From Archilochus colubris (lineage: Eukaryota; Chordata; Aves; Apodiformes; Trochilidae): a stretch of 64,000 nucleotides of DNA. The translations under genes and the position numbers were made by a program. Where the stretch lies: assembly GCA_023079485.1 (NCBI GenBank), contig CM041090.1:37598874-37662873 (forward strand), written 5' to 3'. Below, in pieces: positions 1 through 13,627 of this stretch (position 1 is its first letter; the number at the start of each line of letters is the position of its first letter). The notes under the pieces are model-generated. The model ran no database searches. It was not told the DNA's origin and was given only the letters and a program-made list of their open reading frames with translations.

Positions 1-2606
1 TGCAGAAAAGCTGCTGGCTGCCAAGCAGAATGTGTCTGAAGGGGACAGCCACTTCCCCTTCCCTCCTCTTTCCAGTCATATCATTGTGAGAGGAGGAAGG
101 GGACAGCCCCATTTTTCACCCTGTGCTTAATTCTCTGCCAAAGGGAAGAATGATTTTACCAGCACTCCACTTTATCATTCCATCTCTGCAAGTTTTACAT
201 TAATTCAGAGATGGCAACCTCATGATACTTCTGTTTCAAAGAGAGTCCAGGCTGGAGTGATAATAGCAAAGAACTGTCTCAGCTTGCACAAAGAGGAGAT
301 GCCAGGAGAGAAGGAATTTATTTCACATTAGAGGAGGGAACTGAGGGAGAGAGCAGAAACCTGAGCGCTACAGAGCCCCAGGCAGGCACTGCATCTGCAC
401 AGCCAGCTCATATCTGCCCTTGCACCCAGCAGGAGCCAGAGAGTACCCACAAAGTTTGTAAAAATAAGATAAATTACCCAGGTTGTAACCAGTGAGATGA
501 CACATATGCACTTCACTCATGTTGTAGCAGGAGATGCCCAAGAAGACAGCCCAGACCCACTGCTCTCTTCCCTGATGGAGTCACTTCTCTACTCCTCAGA
601 CCTCACAGCACAACTCCATCTGCAGCCACTCCATAACCCAGTCCTGTCACATTGATCTGGGGTCAGAGCACACAACAAATAAACAAGAAAAACTGTATTA
701 TTAAAAACATAAGTCTGACCCACACGAGCAGTGAGGCACTGGCAGCAATACCAACCTCTCCTCTTTACCTTCAGGCAGAAAGGCACGATCTGCTTGCAGC
801 CTTAATTTTATCATAAGATGGGGTCAATCTTCTTCATTACTCTAAGATGTGCAAATAATACTACTACCTCATACTTCTTACTGCATTGCTCATTAAGGCC
901 TTAATAAACTGATCCCTCTCCCTCCTCCCATAGCTAATTATAATCATTATTATTTCCCTGTGCTTAGGCAAGTGAATTTCCATTGTAAAACCTCCTGTTA
1001 GTCCTTCCCACCTATTAAACTCGAGAGAAAAATGTTGAGATGTGATTTATTAGGGAAGGAGACCCTCTGAGCACATTATTCATTAAAAACAGGAAAATAA
1101 AACTAACAAAGCAACTTTGATCTTTTTCCACGATTAATTCACACACCAGAAGCCCTCGAAAGTTTTAGAAGATTTCAAACTACACCAGCTCCAGAGCAGA
1201 AGTAGAACCAGCAGACTGACAGCATTTAAAGCATCAAAGCTACCAGCACCTGCAAAATCCTAGAGAAGAACAGAACTGGCAGGCTGGGCAAAGAGCAGGG
1301 AGATCATGAACCTTCTTCTGCTCCCACTGCCTCGGGGCTCATGCATGTTAACACCATCAGCAACCCCCACGATGCTCCGTAGGTGGCTCTGTAGTAGGGA
1401 TCACAACATGCTATTAGGAGGCCCTACCCACACAGGGAAGCACAAGCTCCAAGTTAAATCTATTTTTAACCAGGTGAAGCTTAAAGCTATTTTAAAATAA
1501 TGGATGCTCTGGGGACATCCTTCTTTGGATGGGGCTATGTGGCCAGCTTCAGAATTAAAATCATCTGCTCTGGTATTAAAACAAGGTTGTCCACACAAGG
1601 TCCACACTCAACTAAATCTGCTTCAAATTCATACCTTTATGTTTAAGCAGTATAATTTCTCCAGAGGCACTGGCTTAACACCTGCCTCAAAGAAGGAGCA
1701 TCAAGACAATATTCCTTATGCAACATGAGACAAAATACACAAAGAAACCAGAATCAACAGAAAACCAGTTGATATGGGATTATCAAGCAGCTTGCATCCT
1801 GATGGACCCACAGTTTTGTAGCAGTTTCACAAATGGCAACTGTGTCCCATGGCAGCCATCCCCAGGACAAAACCTCAAGCCATCCTCAGCAGGGGCACTG
1901 AACCTGGCAGTGAGGAAACAAACACTAACCCAAAGCACAACTGGAAAGTGGCCAGGAACAAATTGATTGGGAGAGCTAATTAAACAGGACTAGTTAAACC
2001 CTCCCCTTTTTCTGCTGTTGGGGCCTCCAACCACTGCCATGTGATGGCTCAGCCTTCCCTTGGTCCCTGCAGGTGCACTGACCTTGTGCTCACCTGGGAG
2101 GATGACCAACACCTGAATCACCAACCTGCAACACCCGGATTGGACTGATCACCCAACACTCCCTCAGACCCTGCCCAAGTGGTCTGGCTACATACTCAGC
2201 TCTGGTTACACAGCTGATCCCTGGTACCATTGAGATTTCCATGTGGCAGCCTCTTAATAAGGTCTCTAATTGCAACACCCTTACAAAGCAGGTTGTTTAC
2301 CATGTCAAACTCCCACACAGATTCCCACACACCACAGGCTGAGCAAGACACTGCCACAGCAAAGCATCTGTCCAAAAAAGTAAATTCAGCCCCAAATCTT
2401 GTACCCCAAGGTTATTGCTACCATGAAGATACCTGCCAAAAGGCAGCATCTCTTCTCATCAAGACAGCCCCCACCTTGATAAAGTGGCAAGGAAATATTC
2501 AGTGCTCAAGTTAGCAATTGCACTTGGCTCCATCCTAAAACTCTTCTGCAGATGGCACAGACCAGTACTGCTCTGCCATGCACAGCACTCCTCCTACTGC
2601 CAGCAG

Positions 2607-2634
2607 ATTATTATTATTATCATTACTATTATTT
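2607..2634 (+). repeat. (ATT)n-like trinucleotide microsatellite
   Basis: Five near-perfect ATT units followed by interrupted ATC/ACT/ATT units, in intron 2. Confidence 0.8.
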
Positions 2635-5600
2635 CCCAGAGGGATTTCCCAAGGGCTGCAGGCCAGGAGGAGCGGCTCGTTTGCAAAACACATCTGTCCC
2701 CAGCAGCTTCACATTCAGCTAATACAGCCAGAGCTGATCATCCCCCTTCCTCACCTCCTCTCCAACAGGGTTTTCATGCTGCAATACATATTTCTCCATT
2801 TCTGAGATTTCAGAAGCAGATGCACCAAATCCACAGAAACACAACCTTAACAATGCCTGGTGCCACATGGGGAGGGCATTGCTTCCTTTGGCTCAGAATT
2901 CCTTTGTATGTTGAGAGAGGGAAGGACCCTGAGGTTTTACTAGCTCTGTAACAGCCACCATCACCACCAACCATTTTTTTTTTTTGCCTTTTCTTCTAAA
3001 TGGGCAAGTGTAAGAGCAGGAGTAGTAAGTACGTAGTCTACTTCCCCATGGACTTTCTCATCACACTCCTCTCAATCAACAAACAAGCAGAGGTGGGTGA
3101 GCAGGAAGAGAGTCACTTTCTCCAACAGCTTGTGAGAGACACATAAACCTGCCAGCTCCTTTTATCTTTTTTCCCAGCACCTCAATGGAGAAGGAACACA
3201 TGGGGACAGAATTTGCTTAGGCTCAAACAACACGAGATGAAAGCCAGACTGCAGTTTGATGCTCACACAACAGCCCTTCCACCGATTTAGGCAGCTCTAC
3301 CCCCAAAGAGAACCCTGTCTTCCTTCCACATAGTCATTTTCCAGCTAGATCAGTTCCCAGATCTGTTTTGCCATGCATCCCACAAACAGCTGGGCTGGCA
3401 TGAGGTGGAGTCTGAAAGCAATCTGGGGGGTAAAACCTGCCAGATTTCATTGTGCCTTCTGCAGGCTCTGTGTCCCTAGCATCCAGGCTCTACACTCCTC
3501 CTTACAGCACAGCCCAAAGCAAAGCCACATCTGCTGCTGGACCCAGCCCTGTGTGCCCACTGCAGGAGCACAGGATGCCTCAGTGGGTAAGGTGTGCAGT
3601 GACCCTGATGGGGAAGTTATCATCAGCCCTTTGGGATGCAACATTGGAGCCATTCTCTGAAGGACTTGTTCTCACCCTGCGTTCACAGGTGAAACACAGG
3701 ACCACAGACAATGCAAGTAAAAACATTCATAGGGCTAAACTGTGGCCCCAGATTCTTCACCCACCACTTAAGTACTCTGAGCTGGCCAGGCTCAAGAAGA
3801 AACATCATTCTGCCTTTGTTCTTGCTGATCTGCAAGTCTGTATTGTGGACATACAGGAAGAACAAATTTTAGACATAAAAATTCAGCATTTCCTGACTTT
3901 TGAGAATCTGGTTTTCTAACATTAGTGATATCATTTGAATGAAAAGGGTTTTAAGACTACTTCCTAAGTTTTCTAAACAAAAACTATCACTGAAAATGAG
4001 TTCACTCACTGGAAGTGGAGCTGCTCCAGTTCCCCTTCCCAGTTCCCCAGCACAGCTGTGGTCTCAGACACACAGCTCTGGGGGGAGGACAGCACTAAAA
4101 GGGAAAAGCTTCACAGAAAAGGACAATGCTGTCCTCTGCAGAGCCAGCACTAGCAGCAGACACTTGCTCAACAAGTTTGGCAGCTAGTCGGCAGAAAAGA
4201 GCTGAGATTCTGGGATTAAAACCTTGGTTCCAGATTCCAGCAGGAAATGGGGCTTTGCTGGTCCCAACTCACCTGCTGCAGCCTTTCCTCATCCCTTGCG
4301 GCTCCTTTCTCACCCATCTGTCCATGTTCTCCCCATCCCATCTTCTTCATTGCTTTATGCTTCTTTAAGCTTTTTCTTCCTCAGGGCTCCTACCCACACC
4401 TACCCATCACCACTCCCCAGCCCAGCCTCTTGTATCTCTTCTTCTATTTCTTCTCTGTCCTTTCATATCCTTACAGCTTTATTCCTTCTCCTAGTAACTT
4501 TTCCCAGTGCTTTCACTGTGCCTGCCCTGTGTCCCAGCAGACAGGGCATGGCAAAACAGCAACTCAGCCAGACCTCCTGCCCTCCTTCCTCCTGCCCTGC
4601 CACAGCACCCTGGGCCAGAACTGAACTCAACCAGAGGATGGATCTGGCCCAAAACCAACCCACACCCCTCCTCCAGATTTGTTCAGCTCCCCAGCCCAGC
4701 CAGCCAGTACAGAACTGGTCCTATGCAAGACCACCCCCAAAGGAAACTTGAGAGCATCCTTTTCAGAGATATTTACCCTCAATTATGAAACTGCTTCAGT
4801 CTCATATCTGCAGCTCCCAACAGCGTTGGCATTACCAGGAGGAGCAGCCCAGTTCACCTGCTCAGTACAGGTGGTGTCTACAGCCCTCAAAGGCACAGAC
4901 ACTGATCTCATGGCAGTTTCTCCCAAAAGATCACAAACAGATAGATTTTCCCAAAGAGAGCAGAAGGCTGACAAAGAGTCAGTAGAGGCTCTTACCCTCC
5001 CGACCTCTCCTCTGCCAAGCCTGAGGTCACTCTAGCAAAACAACATCAGGATCTCTTTGCTCAAAGCTTTTTCTGATTCAGCATTAAATTCTGGAAGACA
5101 ACCTAAACATTTCACCTGAAGCACACCAGAAAATTAAAATAAACAAATAAATTAATAAATTAATAAAAAACTTTTCCAGCTGGCACTGAAGAGCAGGAAA
5201 CTTCATTTCATCCTGGGCATCCTCAGGAACAATCCAAAATAAAAATCCATAAACTACAAGCATGAGGAGTTGCCTCCAGACACACCACTAGAGGACAAAC
5301 ACAGTTCCATGGTAGGTCACCCAAGGCTGAAGGCTATCAAAAAGATTTTTCTCTGGCTCAATGAGGTGCAGGAATCAACTGCTACAACATCCTCAACAGA
5401 CTGATGCTGCTGGTTCTTCCCTGTGTCCATGGGGTCAGAGGGAACTTTGCCCGTCACAAGCACTAAAGATGTACAAACACCTTCCAGGGAAACTGAGGTA
5501 ATTAAGCATTGTGGCCCAACAGCATCTTCTTGTGCCAGCCTTGCACATCCTCTCATGCCAAGAGGCCCAGCAGATCTGCTCACTGCCCCACACAGCACGT

Positions 5601-8600
5601 GACAAGGACTTCTGGATGCCTGACAGAACAAGCTCCCAGACACAAGGAAAACCCTTGCCTGTGGTGGTACCACCTAAATTTGGAGTCTCCCCCAGCAGCC
5701 AGTGTTGACACACGTGGATATTAAATGGGACACAACCTAAATTTAGTAGTTGGTGGAGGTGAGGTTGAAAAAAAAAATTTAAAAATTGCGTGGGTTTTTT
5801 GGTATTTTTGCTCTCCAGTTTCTGCTAGAGATTTTCAGGGCAATGCTAAGTAAACTCCTGAGGCTTTTGGGCAGCCATTTACATATTTCATCTCCCAGGT
5901 AACTCAAGAAAACCTTTTACCTGGGAAATACAGGTGCAGCCATGAAGTGTGCATGGGGCATCTCCACTTCATCCCAGTTCAGGGTACCCATCCTGTGCCC
6001 TTGACCACAGAGGGTGCAGAGAGAGATGGCCATGAAACAGCATCCCCCAGAATAGGGTACAGCAGCCAGGGACAAGGCTGCTGGCATCATCCCTGGCCAC
6101 AGGACCATGGTCCTGACTCCCAAGGGCTTTGTGCTTTGCTCCTCCCAGCCCACATCTGCCATCCTGCAAGGCCACAGAGATTTAAGCTCCTCTGGGAACC
6201 ACCCTCACTTCTTCCATCAATCACATAAAGCAAGGATCTCTGTTCCTCATTACAGCCAGGAACACTGAAAACCTGGAGCAGATTGCAAGCTTGCATATTT
6301 ATATCTGGATTTCAGAGCCCAGACAAAACACAGCCCACTGAGGAAATAAAGTTAACTCTGATATTGCTGTCTGTTGCTTTTCTTCAGCTTCTGGATATCC
6401 AAGCTGCTGGCAGAACCTGGCAAGTCATGACTTGCTGCCAAACACCTCTGGGGATCTGACACACTGCAATATCTGTGGAGTGTGTCCAAATGGATCACTT
6501 TCCAAGACAGAATGATGGTCCTGTGGACATGCAGCAGGCTGGGGTGCTGCTCACCTCTGTAACACCCATCAAACCACTTCATTTCCCAGGGCCTGCATCT
6601 TCCAGCAGTCAGGAATAAATAATTTAGCTTGCTTGCCCCTGTTGAAATCCTTTTTTCTGTAAAAGTTCAGAATTTACCAATCTGCCTTTTTTTTGTTGTT
6701 TGCTTTAGTGTGTTTTTTTTAAATAGAAGAGAAACATATGAGATACCAGAGTACCAGGGTGCAAAAATACTTGGGTTCTGTCTGCAATATTTAAATATGA
6801 AATGCAATATATAAATTCTGAAGGTTTCACTTAAAAAAAAAATATCCTTACACTATCCTTCCACCATAAACAGTAGCACTTATTCATTATCCCCAGGTTC
6901 ATCCATGTTCTCTTCCAAGGCTGGCAAGAGGCTTCCAAGAGTGGCTGTCTTGCCTTATAGTGACCCCTTCTCATGCCCCAGTCAGCTTGAACAGGACAAT
7001 TCATAGGCAGTGCTCAGGAGGATGTAGCACAGCCCCTTCTCCTACTGGCAAGTTGTAGCCCAAATGACATCTCTCAGAATGCCCAAAGGCTCCTCCCTGT
7101 GAAAATGATCTCCAAGAGGCTCTTCATGGTCTCTCTGACTTTGAAATTCTCCTCCAAGAACTTCAGTGTTGCTGAGAAGTTTTGACATCTTTGTGCTTAA
7201 CTCAAGGATGCTTCACGCCAAGGATAAATCAGCTCTTGCTCCTGCTGGCTTGGCTGACATCTCAGTTGAGGTGCATGTCTGCAGAATCTGATCTCTAGGA
7301 GAGTAAAACCTGTTCAGGGCTTCAAGATCAGCCTCTAGAATTGCCTTCTACTTTTTAACCCAACTGCAATCTTCCAGTAAAGTTTGGGATCCACTGAAGT
7401 TCACCTGCCTCTCATTCAGATTTGCACAGCATCTGGGGATGACATTCCTGGACTCTGCAAGGGCTCAGTCTTCTCCAGGCTGTATTTAGGGTGCATTTTC
7501 TCCCCCATAGGACTTGATATTTCTTTGACCTATTTCCATCTGGAAACCAACATGGTTCCATCTGTAGGACCATCATAGAAAGCATCTGAAAATCCCTTGC
7601 CTGCAGCATGCATATATCTGACAAGTGTAAAGGACTGGAAAAAAGTGTGGGCATCAAAGAAAACACAGGGGTACAGAAGAAATATATCTCCTGCTGCTCT
7701 CTGCCACAAAGGACGCTGGGCTAGACACAGAAGACTTACATTTTCTCAGACTGTCAACCAAAGATATCAAAACTTTCTTTATCTGCTTCTGCACTGATAC
7801 TGCCTACTTAGATGAGAAGGTTCTCTGGACAGTACCTACCATATGCCTTAAAATTCTGCATTGGCTTGTAATACAAAACAGAAGACTGGCTTAACTAGTC
7901 AAGAGATGAGAAGAGGGCATTTTTCATTCCTGGTTCATAGTTTCCAATAATTATTCCCTTCACTACAAAAAACAAGCTGAAAACAGTCATTATTGCAGTT
8001 TACAGAGGACCAGTAAACATTTTTTTTCCTCCCTCTTGTGCAAGCACCTGGTAACACATCTGTAAATAGAAGTTTTGTGGGGCTGAGGAGCTATATTGAA
8101 GATCAGAGCAAGGACCTTCTTAGCTCAAAGCCTATGTACCATTTGAGACTTTAAGGTTGCAAATAGTTACTGGTGCCTGTCAAAGGAAATGCTGTTCCTT
8201 AAGATAAAAACCACTTCAGGTTAGAAGAATTTATTCTGAGAAAAACAACAGCAAAGAGTCTCTGTGTAACCCTCCCAAACACATGGTGTGACAGTTGCAA
8301 ACTAAAGCAGCATCTCCTGCTCTAGAAGCAAGTTCAGGCTTCTTTGCTGCTGCAAAGTCTACCAACATTAAACATTTAGTAATGGGTGCTATATCTGCTC
8401 TACCAAGGCACTTTTCTTCTCAATATTCTCATTGTTCTATTTCTTGCCCAGAACTTAAATATGTCTTTGTCTTTCCTGACACTGAAAGAAAAGAAACAAC
8501 CATTACTTACCTCACAATGATGATATTAAAATTGAACTTCAAGCCAAAATTATCACTTTGAGAGTGACAATGTGGAAAAAAAAAAGAAAGAAAAAATAAA

Positions 8601-8655
8601 AAGAAAGGCAAATTACAAGAGTTCAAATCGCTAAAATAGAAGCACTTAATTTCCT

Positions 8656-8699
8656 AAAGGGCTTGCTTCAGTCATTAAAAGGGCTTGCTTCAGTCATTA
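8656..8699 (+). repeat. Perfect 22-bp tandem duplication
   Basis: The unit AAAGGGCTTGCTTCAGTCAT plus TA occurs twice, head to tail, without a mismatch. A partial third echo (TTCAGTCA) follows. The identity suggests a recent slippage duplication. It is in intron 2. Confidence 0.95.
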
Positions 8700-11256
8700 A
8701 TTCAGTCAAATAATGAATTTCTTTTAATTTCATTAGCTTTGCTCAAGATTTCAAAGAGCAAATAGCAAGAGAGGGGGCAAACTGAGGGTACAGCAACAGA
8801 CCTTGCAGGCAAAGCTGTGAGGGGACTCAGCTTGCTCAGTGCTGCAAGGGAGAGAGATTCATCCCATCCTCCAGGCAGGCACCTGGAGCCTCTGGGCTCC
8901 CAGTGTGGCCTCACTGCAGCAGAACCCCCTGACTGCTGAATCTCTCTACTAACTTCTCACAAGCCTCCAGAAGCACTAACAACAGGAGTAGCTCAACCAC
9001 ACGTATTGCAAGGCTTTTTATTTCAGATTCATAACAGAAGGAAGTAATCCATGGCTCACCCTTTCACATCTCAAACTGGTACCCAGCAGCAAAGAGAGAC
9101 AAGATGGGAATTTGTGCCACTGACATCAACCCAACGGGGCACCCTGGGAGCATCAGGGCCACTCACTATGAACAACACAAGAGAGAGGCTCCTCAGAGGC
9201 TCCAAATCACCTCCAACCAGAGCCAGGGGGACCCAGGTGCCACCATGGGAGAGTAGAGAGAAGTGTCCCTCAGGGACTCCACACCAGAGAACCTCAACAG
9301 CCATCAGTCACAGTTGTCTTCCTGACAGGGTGGCCCAAGGATTGGTAAGGAAGAACAACTTGGGAGAAGTCTAACTGGAAATGGTTATGGCCAAGATTAG
9401 GAGTAGAGGAACCACATTTGGGAATGTGCACTCCATACAGGATTACCTATTTTAGAGAGCAATAAAGCAGAATTTTTCCTTCTAAGGAGTCTTAAAACAA
9501 AGTTGAGGTCTTGTGGATATTCTCAGAGATCCTGGTACAACATGGATCATCACAGGGAGGGCGGCAGGACACAGAGTTCAGCTGAACCACAGCTCCTGTA
9601 GCATCATGTTCTTGAATGAGGCACATCCACCATAGAGACTGAGTTCTCAGAGCACCCACATTAGTGTTTTTTTAAAAAGAGAAAGGGGCAAGGAGACACA
9701 AAGAAAGAGAGAGAGAGGTAAACAATGCTGAAGACACCATCAGCAACAAAAACATAGTAACATTCAGATATAAAAGAATAAGGAAATGTAAAGAGAAATT
9801 ATTATTTTGATGGCTTGAAAAAGAAATCCCAAAATCAGGCAGGGTCAAAGAAAGAAAATCCAGGAAAGACTGAATTAAATCATTTGAGGGAAGGAAGTGG
9901 GGGAGAAATAATCAATGCCTGAAGTTTGGGAGGCAGAAGTCAGTCCTTTTTTTCTCTATAAACCATCCTGGAGCAAAACAGCTTTTGGGTCCATGAGGGA
10001 GATGGCTGGAGAAGAGGGAGCTTCCCTCAACCCCAACTGGGTGCCAAGGCCACTAGCAGCAGCATCAAACACATAATAATGCTTGGCAAGGTAATCTCCT
10101 CCCAAGGTAAGGAGATTTTCATTTTAATTTTCCACTACTCCCTTAACACAGGAAATGTCAGCTGAATAAGAGGACTTAATATAATCAGCTATAGCTTAGC
10201 ACAGCAACAAATGCATCCAATGGAGAAAATAAAGACAGACAGAGATAATTTTTCTAGACCTCCCTTCCTTCCTATTGCTCCATTCCTTCCTCTTCCTCAA
10301 GATTTACATGCATTTTTAAGATGGGATTAAGATTTCCTTGCCTCAAAACAGCAGGTTAACACTGATGGACAGAGGAGCCGTAGAGGAACCTACAAAGAAT
10401 TAATAAGGATTAATATATTTCCAGCTCTGTGTTTTCCATACTGCCCTCATCCTGACAGCACAGGAATGCTTCTGTCAGACATGCTGCACCCCTCACAGGG
10501 AGGGCCACCCTTCTCACCCATCCCCACAGAAGCAACTTAAACTTGTGGTAGAAAAAGAACTTCTGATCCAACAAAAAAAAAAAACCACCACTCCCAAATC
10601 TAAGAACGTCCATGTTAGCACCCCTGGGGCTGTCTCTTTTGGGTAAGCTTTCCTGGACAACAAAGTAATACAGTCACAGGTGGACCTAGCATCTCAGCCT
10701 TGTTTGTCTGCTTGGGTTTGATTTTTTTTTTTTAATTTCTTACCCCCCTCCAGCCCCATTTTTAGCCACTTTTTTGGCTAAAAAAAGTGTGTTGGTGTCT
10801 TGAAAAGTCAGACAACAGACACCACCACATTGTTCTTTATACTTGCTGGAGTTCAGCTTTATTTGCAGCACCATGTCCCCACTGCTGGGTTCTTTTCAGA
10901 GCAGGAAAATCACTGCAGTTATACACCTAACTATTTGTAAGTCACAAGAAAATGATCAAAAGTCCTAAACATCATATTGCTTGAAACTCCTCATGGGTGT
11001 GCATGATGCCCCAATGGGGTCTAATGAGAAATACTACCCTAGATGTGTGTCCAGTGTCCCTGTAGGGTCACACAGCCTTGGAGAACACTGCCATGTGAGC
11101 CACAGCCAGCAGGGAGGATGAGGTGGTGGCAGCTGCTTCCCAGATCAGGGCAAACAAGTGTGAAGACATTTGTTGTGCTTTCAATTTGTGAGGTATTCTC
11201 AGATTTCTGTCCAAAAAAAATTTAAATTTGAAATACAATTCTGAGCCTCCACGTTT

Positions 11257-11281
11257 CCAGCAAAAAAAAAAAAAAAAAAAA
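11257..11281 (+). repeat. Poly-A homopolymer
   Basis: A run of about 20 adenines in intron 2. No processed pseudogene was recognised upstream. Similar runs of 14-18 A or T occur near 14308, 14434, 22910, 26275, 28729, 38486, 45533, 46361 and 63514. Confidence 0.85.
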
Positions 11282-11953
11282 TAGAATCAAACATGATGTT
11301 ATGAAAGAGACCTCACTGGTTTTCAGAAGGAAACCCATCCCTGACCTATGCCTCCACTATCCAGTGACTGGGAGAAGTTCATACCTGCACTCAGGGACTA
11401 TGAATATTCTTGAAAACACTGAATGTGACCACACATGGGATGAACCAGTCAAGAAAAACCCAAAGAGCTGTCTTTGATCTTCCTGTTCTTTAAGTCCACG
11501 TGTCTCAATAACAAAGGAAGAAGAAGGAAACTATTTCCAGTATTTCCCATTTTCCTTGGAAAGCAGCACTGGTACAGGCATTTGAGTTCTCCATCTCCCA
11601 TCTTTGAGACATTCTTAGCAACATAGCTTAATGCTTGGCCACCAGCAGGAGTTGAAACCACACCTTGGATTTATGCTCAATCCCTCCACTCCTGCTCAAC
11701 CCTGTTTTAAATGACAGAAACTGAAAGCTGTGGTGATGCCCAGCTTTACAGGGAAAGGAAACTTCACAAGACAAGTGAATTCTGGTCCTCTCTGCCCTGC
11801 CACAGCGCCAGAATGTCATACTCCCCATCTTCTCCATCTCTCAAATAACATGCATGTCCTCAGGAGTCAAAGCCAGCTTTCTGTTCATGTCTCCTTCCTA
11901 ACATGCCAGCTGCAAGAAGGACTACACCCTGTTCATGGTCCCCAGCTGCACAC

Positions 11954-11989
11954 AGGGAGGAGAAGAAGGAGGAGGGGGAGGAGGAGGAG
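11954..11989 (+). repeat. Pure purine GGA/GAA-rich tract
   Basis: 36 consecutive purines built from AGG and AAG triplets. Homopurine tracts of this size can form triplex (H-DNA) structures. It is in intron 2, about 170 bases from the LTR. Confidence 0.9.
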
Positions 11990-12158
11990 TAGGACACCAT
12001 CTCCCTGCAAACCCTTGCTGGGCCCTCAGGTGTGGCTGAGCTGATAACAAACTGGATTGGGCTCAAATGCTTTAAAAGGTCACAGCTATCCTGCCAGAAG
12101 CAGAGCACTCCTGGAGTGCAAACCACCCAAAGAAAATCAAAAGCTTCACCAGTTCCCG

Positions 12159-12490
12159 TGTCACGGTTTAACACTGGCAGGAAGGGATGGAATACTCTGT
12201 TTGGTCAATTCTGGCATCTATCTTGTCTGTTCCTCCCCAAAGGAGGGCTGCAGGTGGGACCTCTTTATCCTCCTGGACAGTAAAATGTTTTCCTCAGAGC
12301 TGAGCAGTGTCCTTGGCTCTGCACACCAGTCTCTAGCAGTAACTATAAACATCGAGTGTTCAGTCCTAGAAGCAGACACTGTCTGAGAAACTTGCTGTTA
12401 ATTTCAGCAAGTGCAGCTACTTAAAGAGACTTGGCTAAAAGCAAAAGTACAAGACAGAAAACCACCTTTATCCTGGCCCAAACCAGGACA
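12159..12490 (-). mobile_element. Solo LTR of an avian endogenous retrovirus
   Basis: Read on the minus strand, the element starts TGTCCTGGTTTGGGCCAGGA, a start typical of abundant avian ERV LTRs, and ends AACCGTGACA. It therefore has the TG...CA ends and TGTC/GACA inverted tips of LTRs. The length is about 332 bases. No gag, pol or env-like frame adjoins it, so it is a solo LTR left by recombination. I could not find a convincing target-site duplication: the flanks TTCCCG and CCCTGG do not match. It lies in PRKCH intron 2 in the same orientation as the gene, 1.1 kb past exon 2. Assignment to a specific ERV class is uncertain. Confidence 0.75.
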
Positions 12491-13432
12491 CCCTGGTGCA
12501 TCACCTCCCCATCAAGCAGCTGCCCCAGCCCCAGCACACATAAGGCTGATGTCTCAACAAGAGCAAGACAGCTCCCCAAAAGTAAAGCATAGGCTTGTAT
12601 TCAAACCTGCATCAGAAAACAAAAAAATGAGGCACTGACAGGCTTGGGAACCCAGGACAAGTTGTGAGCATGGGGAGCTGCTAGGCAGGAGCAGAGCTCC
12701 CCCATAACCCTTGAAACAAGCACCCCACCAGCTTGCACCCTCCTCATGTCCAAGGCAGAGCACAGCAGGGTGGGCTGCCCATGCCACAGCCTTTATGCCC
12801 AGCAATCAGTTTTTGGGGCAGAACAAGAAAAAGCATTAAAAATCCAGCTCTCCCAGGATACAGGGAACAGGCAGCAGAGCAGATCCTACCTCAGTTCTTG
12901 GCTTCTCTACAGAAAATGCCCTCCAACAAATGCACTGAGGCCACAGATAAAACACAGATAAAACAAATAAGAACCACGCTGTAGGTCTGAGGAAAACACC
13001 CTTTTTCTGAGCCCCATCACAGATTTCCTGGGTTCTTCCTGCAAAGCTCATCCACTCTGGTACCGTATTAAACAACAGGGAAATTAAAAACAGAATATAA
13101 AAAATCATCACAGAAAAAAAATAATCCAACCAGATACATTTTCAAGGCAGCTGTCACACTAAAAACCTTCTAAGTTTCCTGTACAAAGCGAACCCAGGAA
13201 ACAGAAATGAACATAAAGTAGATGGGAATAAATACAGAATAAAAATCACCCAGATGTTTTAAATATGCTTCATTTTAGACATGCTCTACATGGTCCCTAG
13301 CTTGCTCCTCAAGAGGCACCCGGGTGAAGAGTACCAGTGACAAAACCAATTCACCTGAAGGACGACTGCAGATAAATAAACTAGAACTTGCACAAATCAG
13401 CATCCTGGGTCTGAGATCAGATGGAGCAGAGG

Positions 13433-13449
13433 ACACACACACACACACA
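13433..13449 (+). repeat. (AC)n dinucleotide microsatellite
   Basis: Eight and a half uninterrupted AC units, about 180-200 bases on the exon 1 side... i.e. downstream of exon 2 in gene orientation, within intron 2. Confidence 0.9.
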
Positions 13450-13627
13450 GGGTGACCCATCACAAACAGCCCCTTCCAGCTTCCCCCCAAAGCTCAAGAC
13501 GTCTCCAGCACCCAACAGCCCATGGCCCAGGTGTGGAAAGCCATCCTCATACAGTTTGGAAACTGATGGCAAGAGTGTGCACCAGGGTCCATCTCTCAAG
13601 AGGAATGAGCCAAAACAATTGCCTTAC

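Larger units (their letters stand above)
1..13627 (-). other. PRKCH: Partial PRKCH intron 2, continuing beyond the left edge
   Basis: The region begins (gene orientation) with the GTAAGG donor of exon 2 and runs off the window without an acceptor I could pair with exon 3. I looked on the minus strand for the expected start of exon 3 (the ATLQRDRIFKHF and HKFMATYLRQPTYCSHC segments) and for the WGVFGKQGYQC segment, and found neither. The content is one solo LTR (12159-12490), an ATT microsatellite near 2.6 kb, a CT-rich stretch at about 4.3-4.5 kb, a 22-bp tandem duplication at 8.66 kb and homopolymers. No other gene is supported; open frames up to 175 codons look like chance. Confidence 0.85.

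Noticed and set aside
4224..4751. 175-codon plus-strand frame
   Set aside because: It lies in a C/T-rich stretch of intron 2, gives Ser/Pro/Leu-rich protein without domains, and is overlapped by other frames of similar length.
11257..11281. Poly-A tracts as tails of processed pseudogenes
   Set aside because: None of the many A or T runs has recognisable coding sequence upstream or flanking duplications. Birds have few processed pseudogenes because CR1 does not mobilise polyadenylated mRNAs well.
13421..13599. Open frames on both strands next to exon 2
   Set aside because: They are intronic, centred on the AC repeat, have no protein similarity, and are not connected to exon 2 by splice signals.
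1..13627. Search for PRKCH exon 3 and the C1A-encoding exons
   Set aside because: No minus-strand match to the expected protein segments or their splice sites was found, so the exons are placed beyond the left edge.
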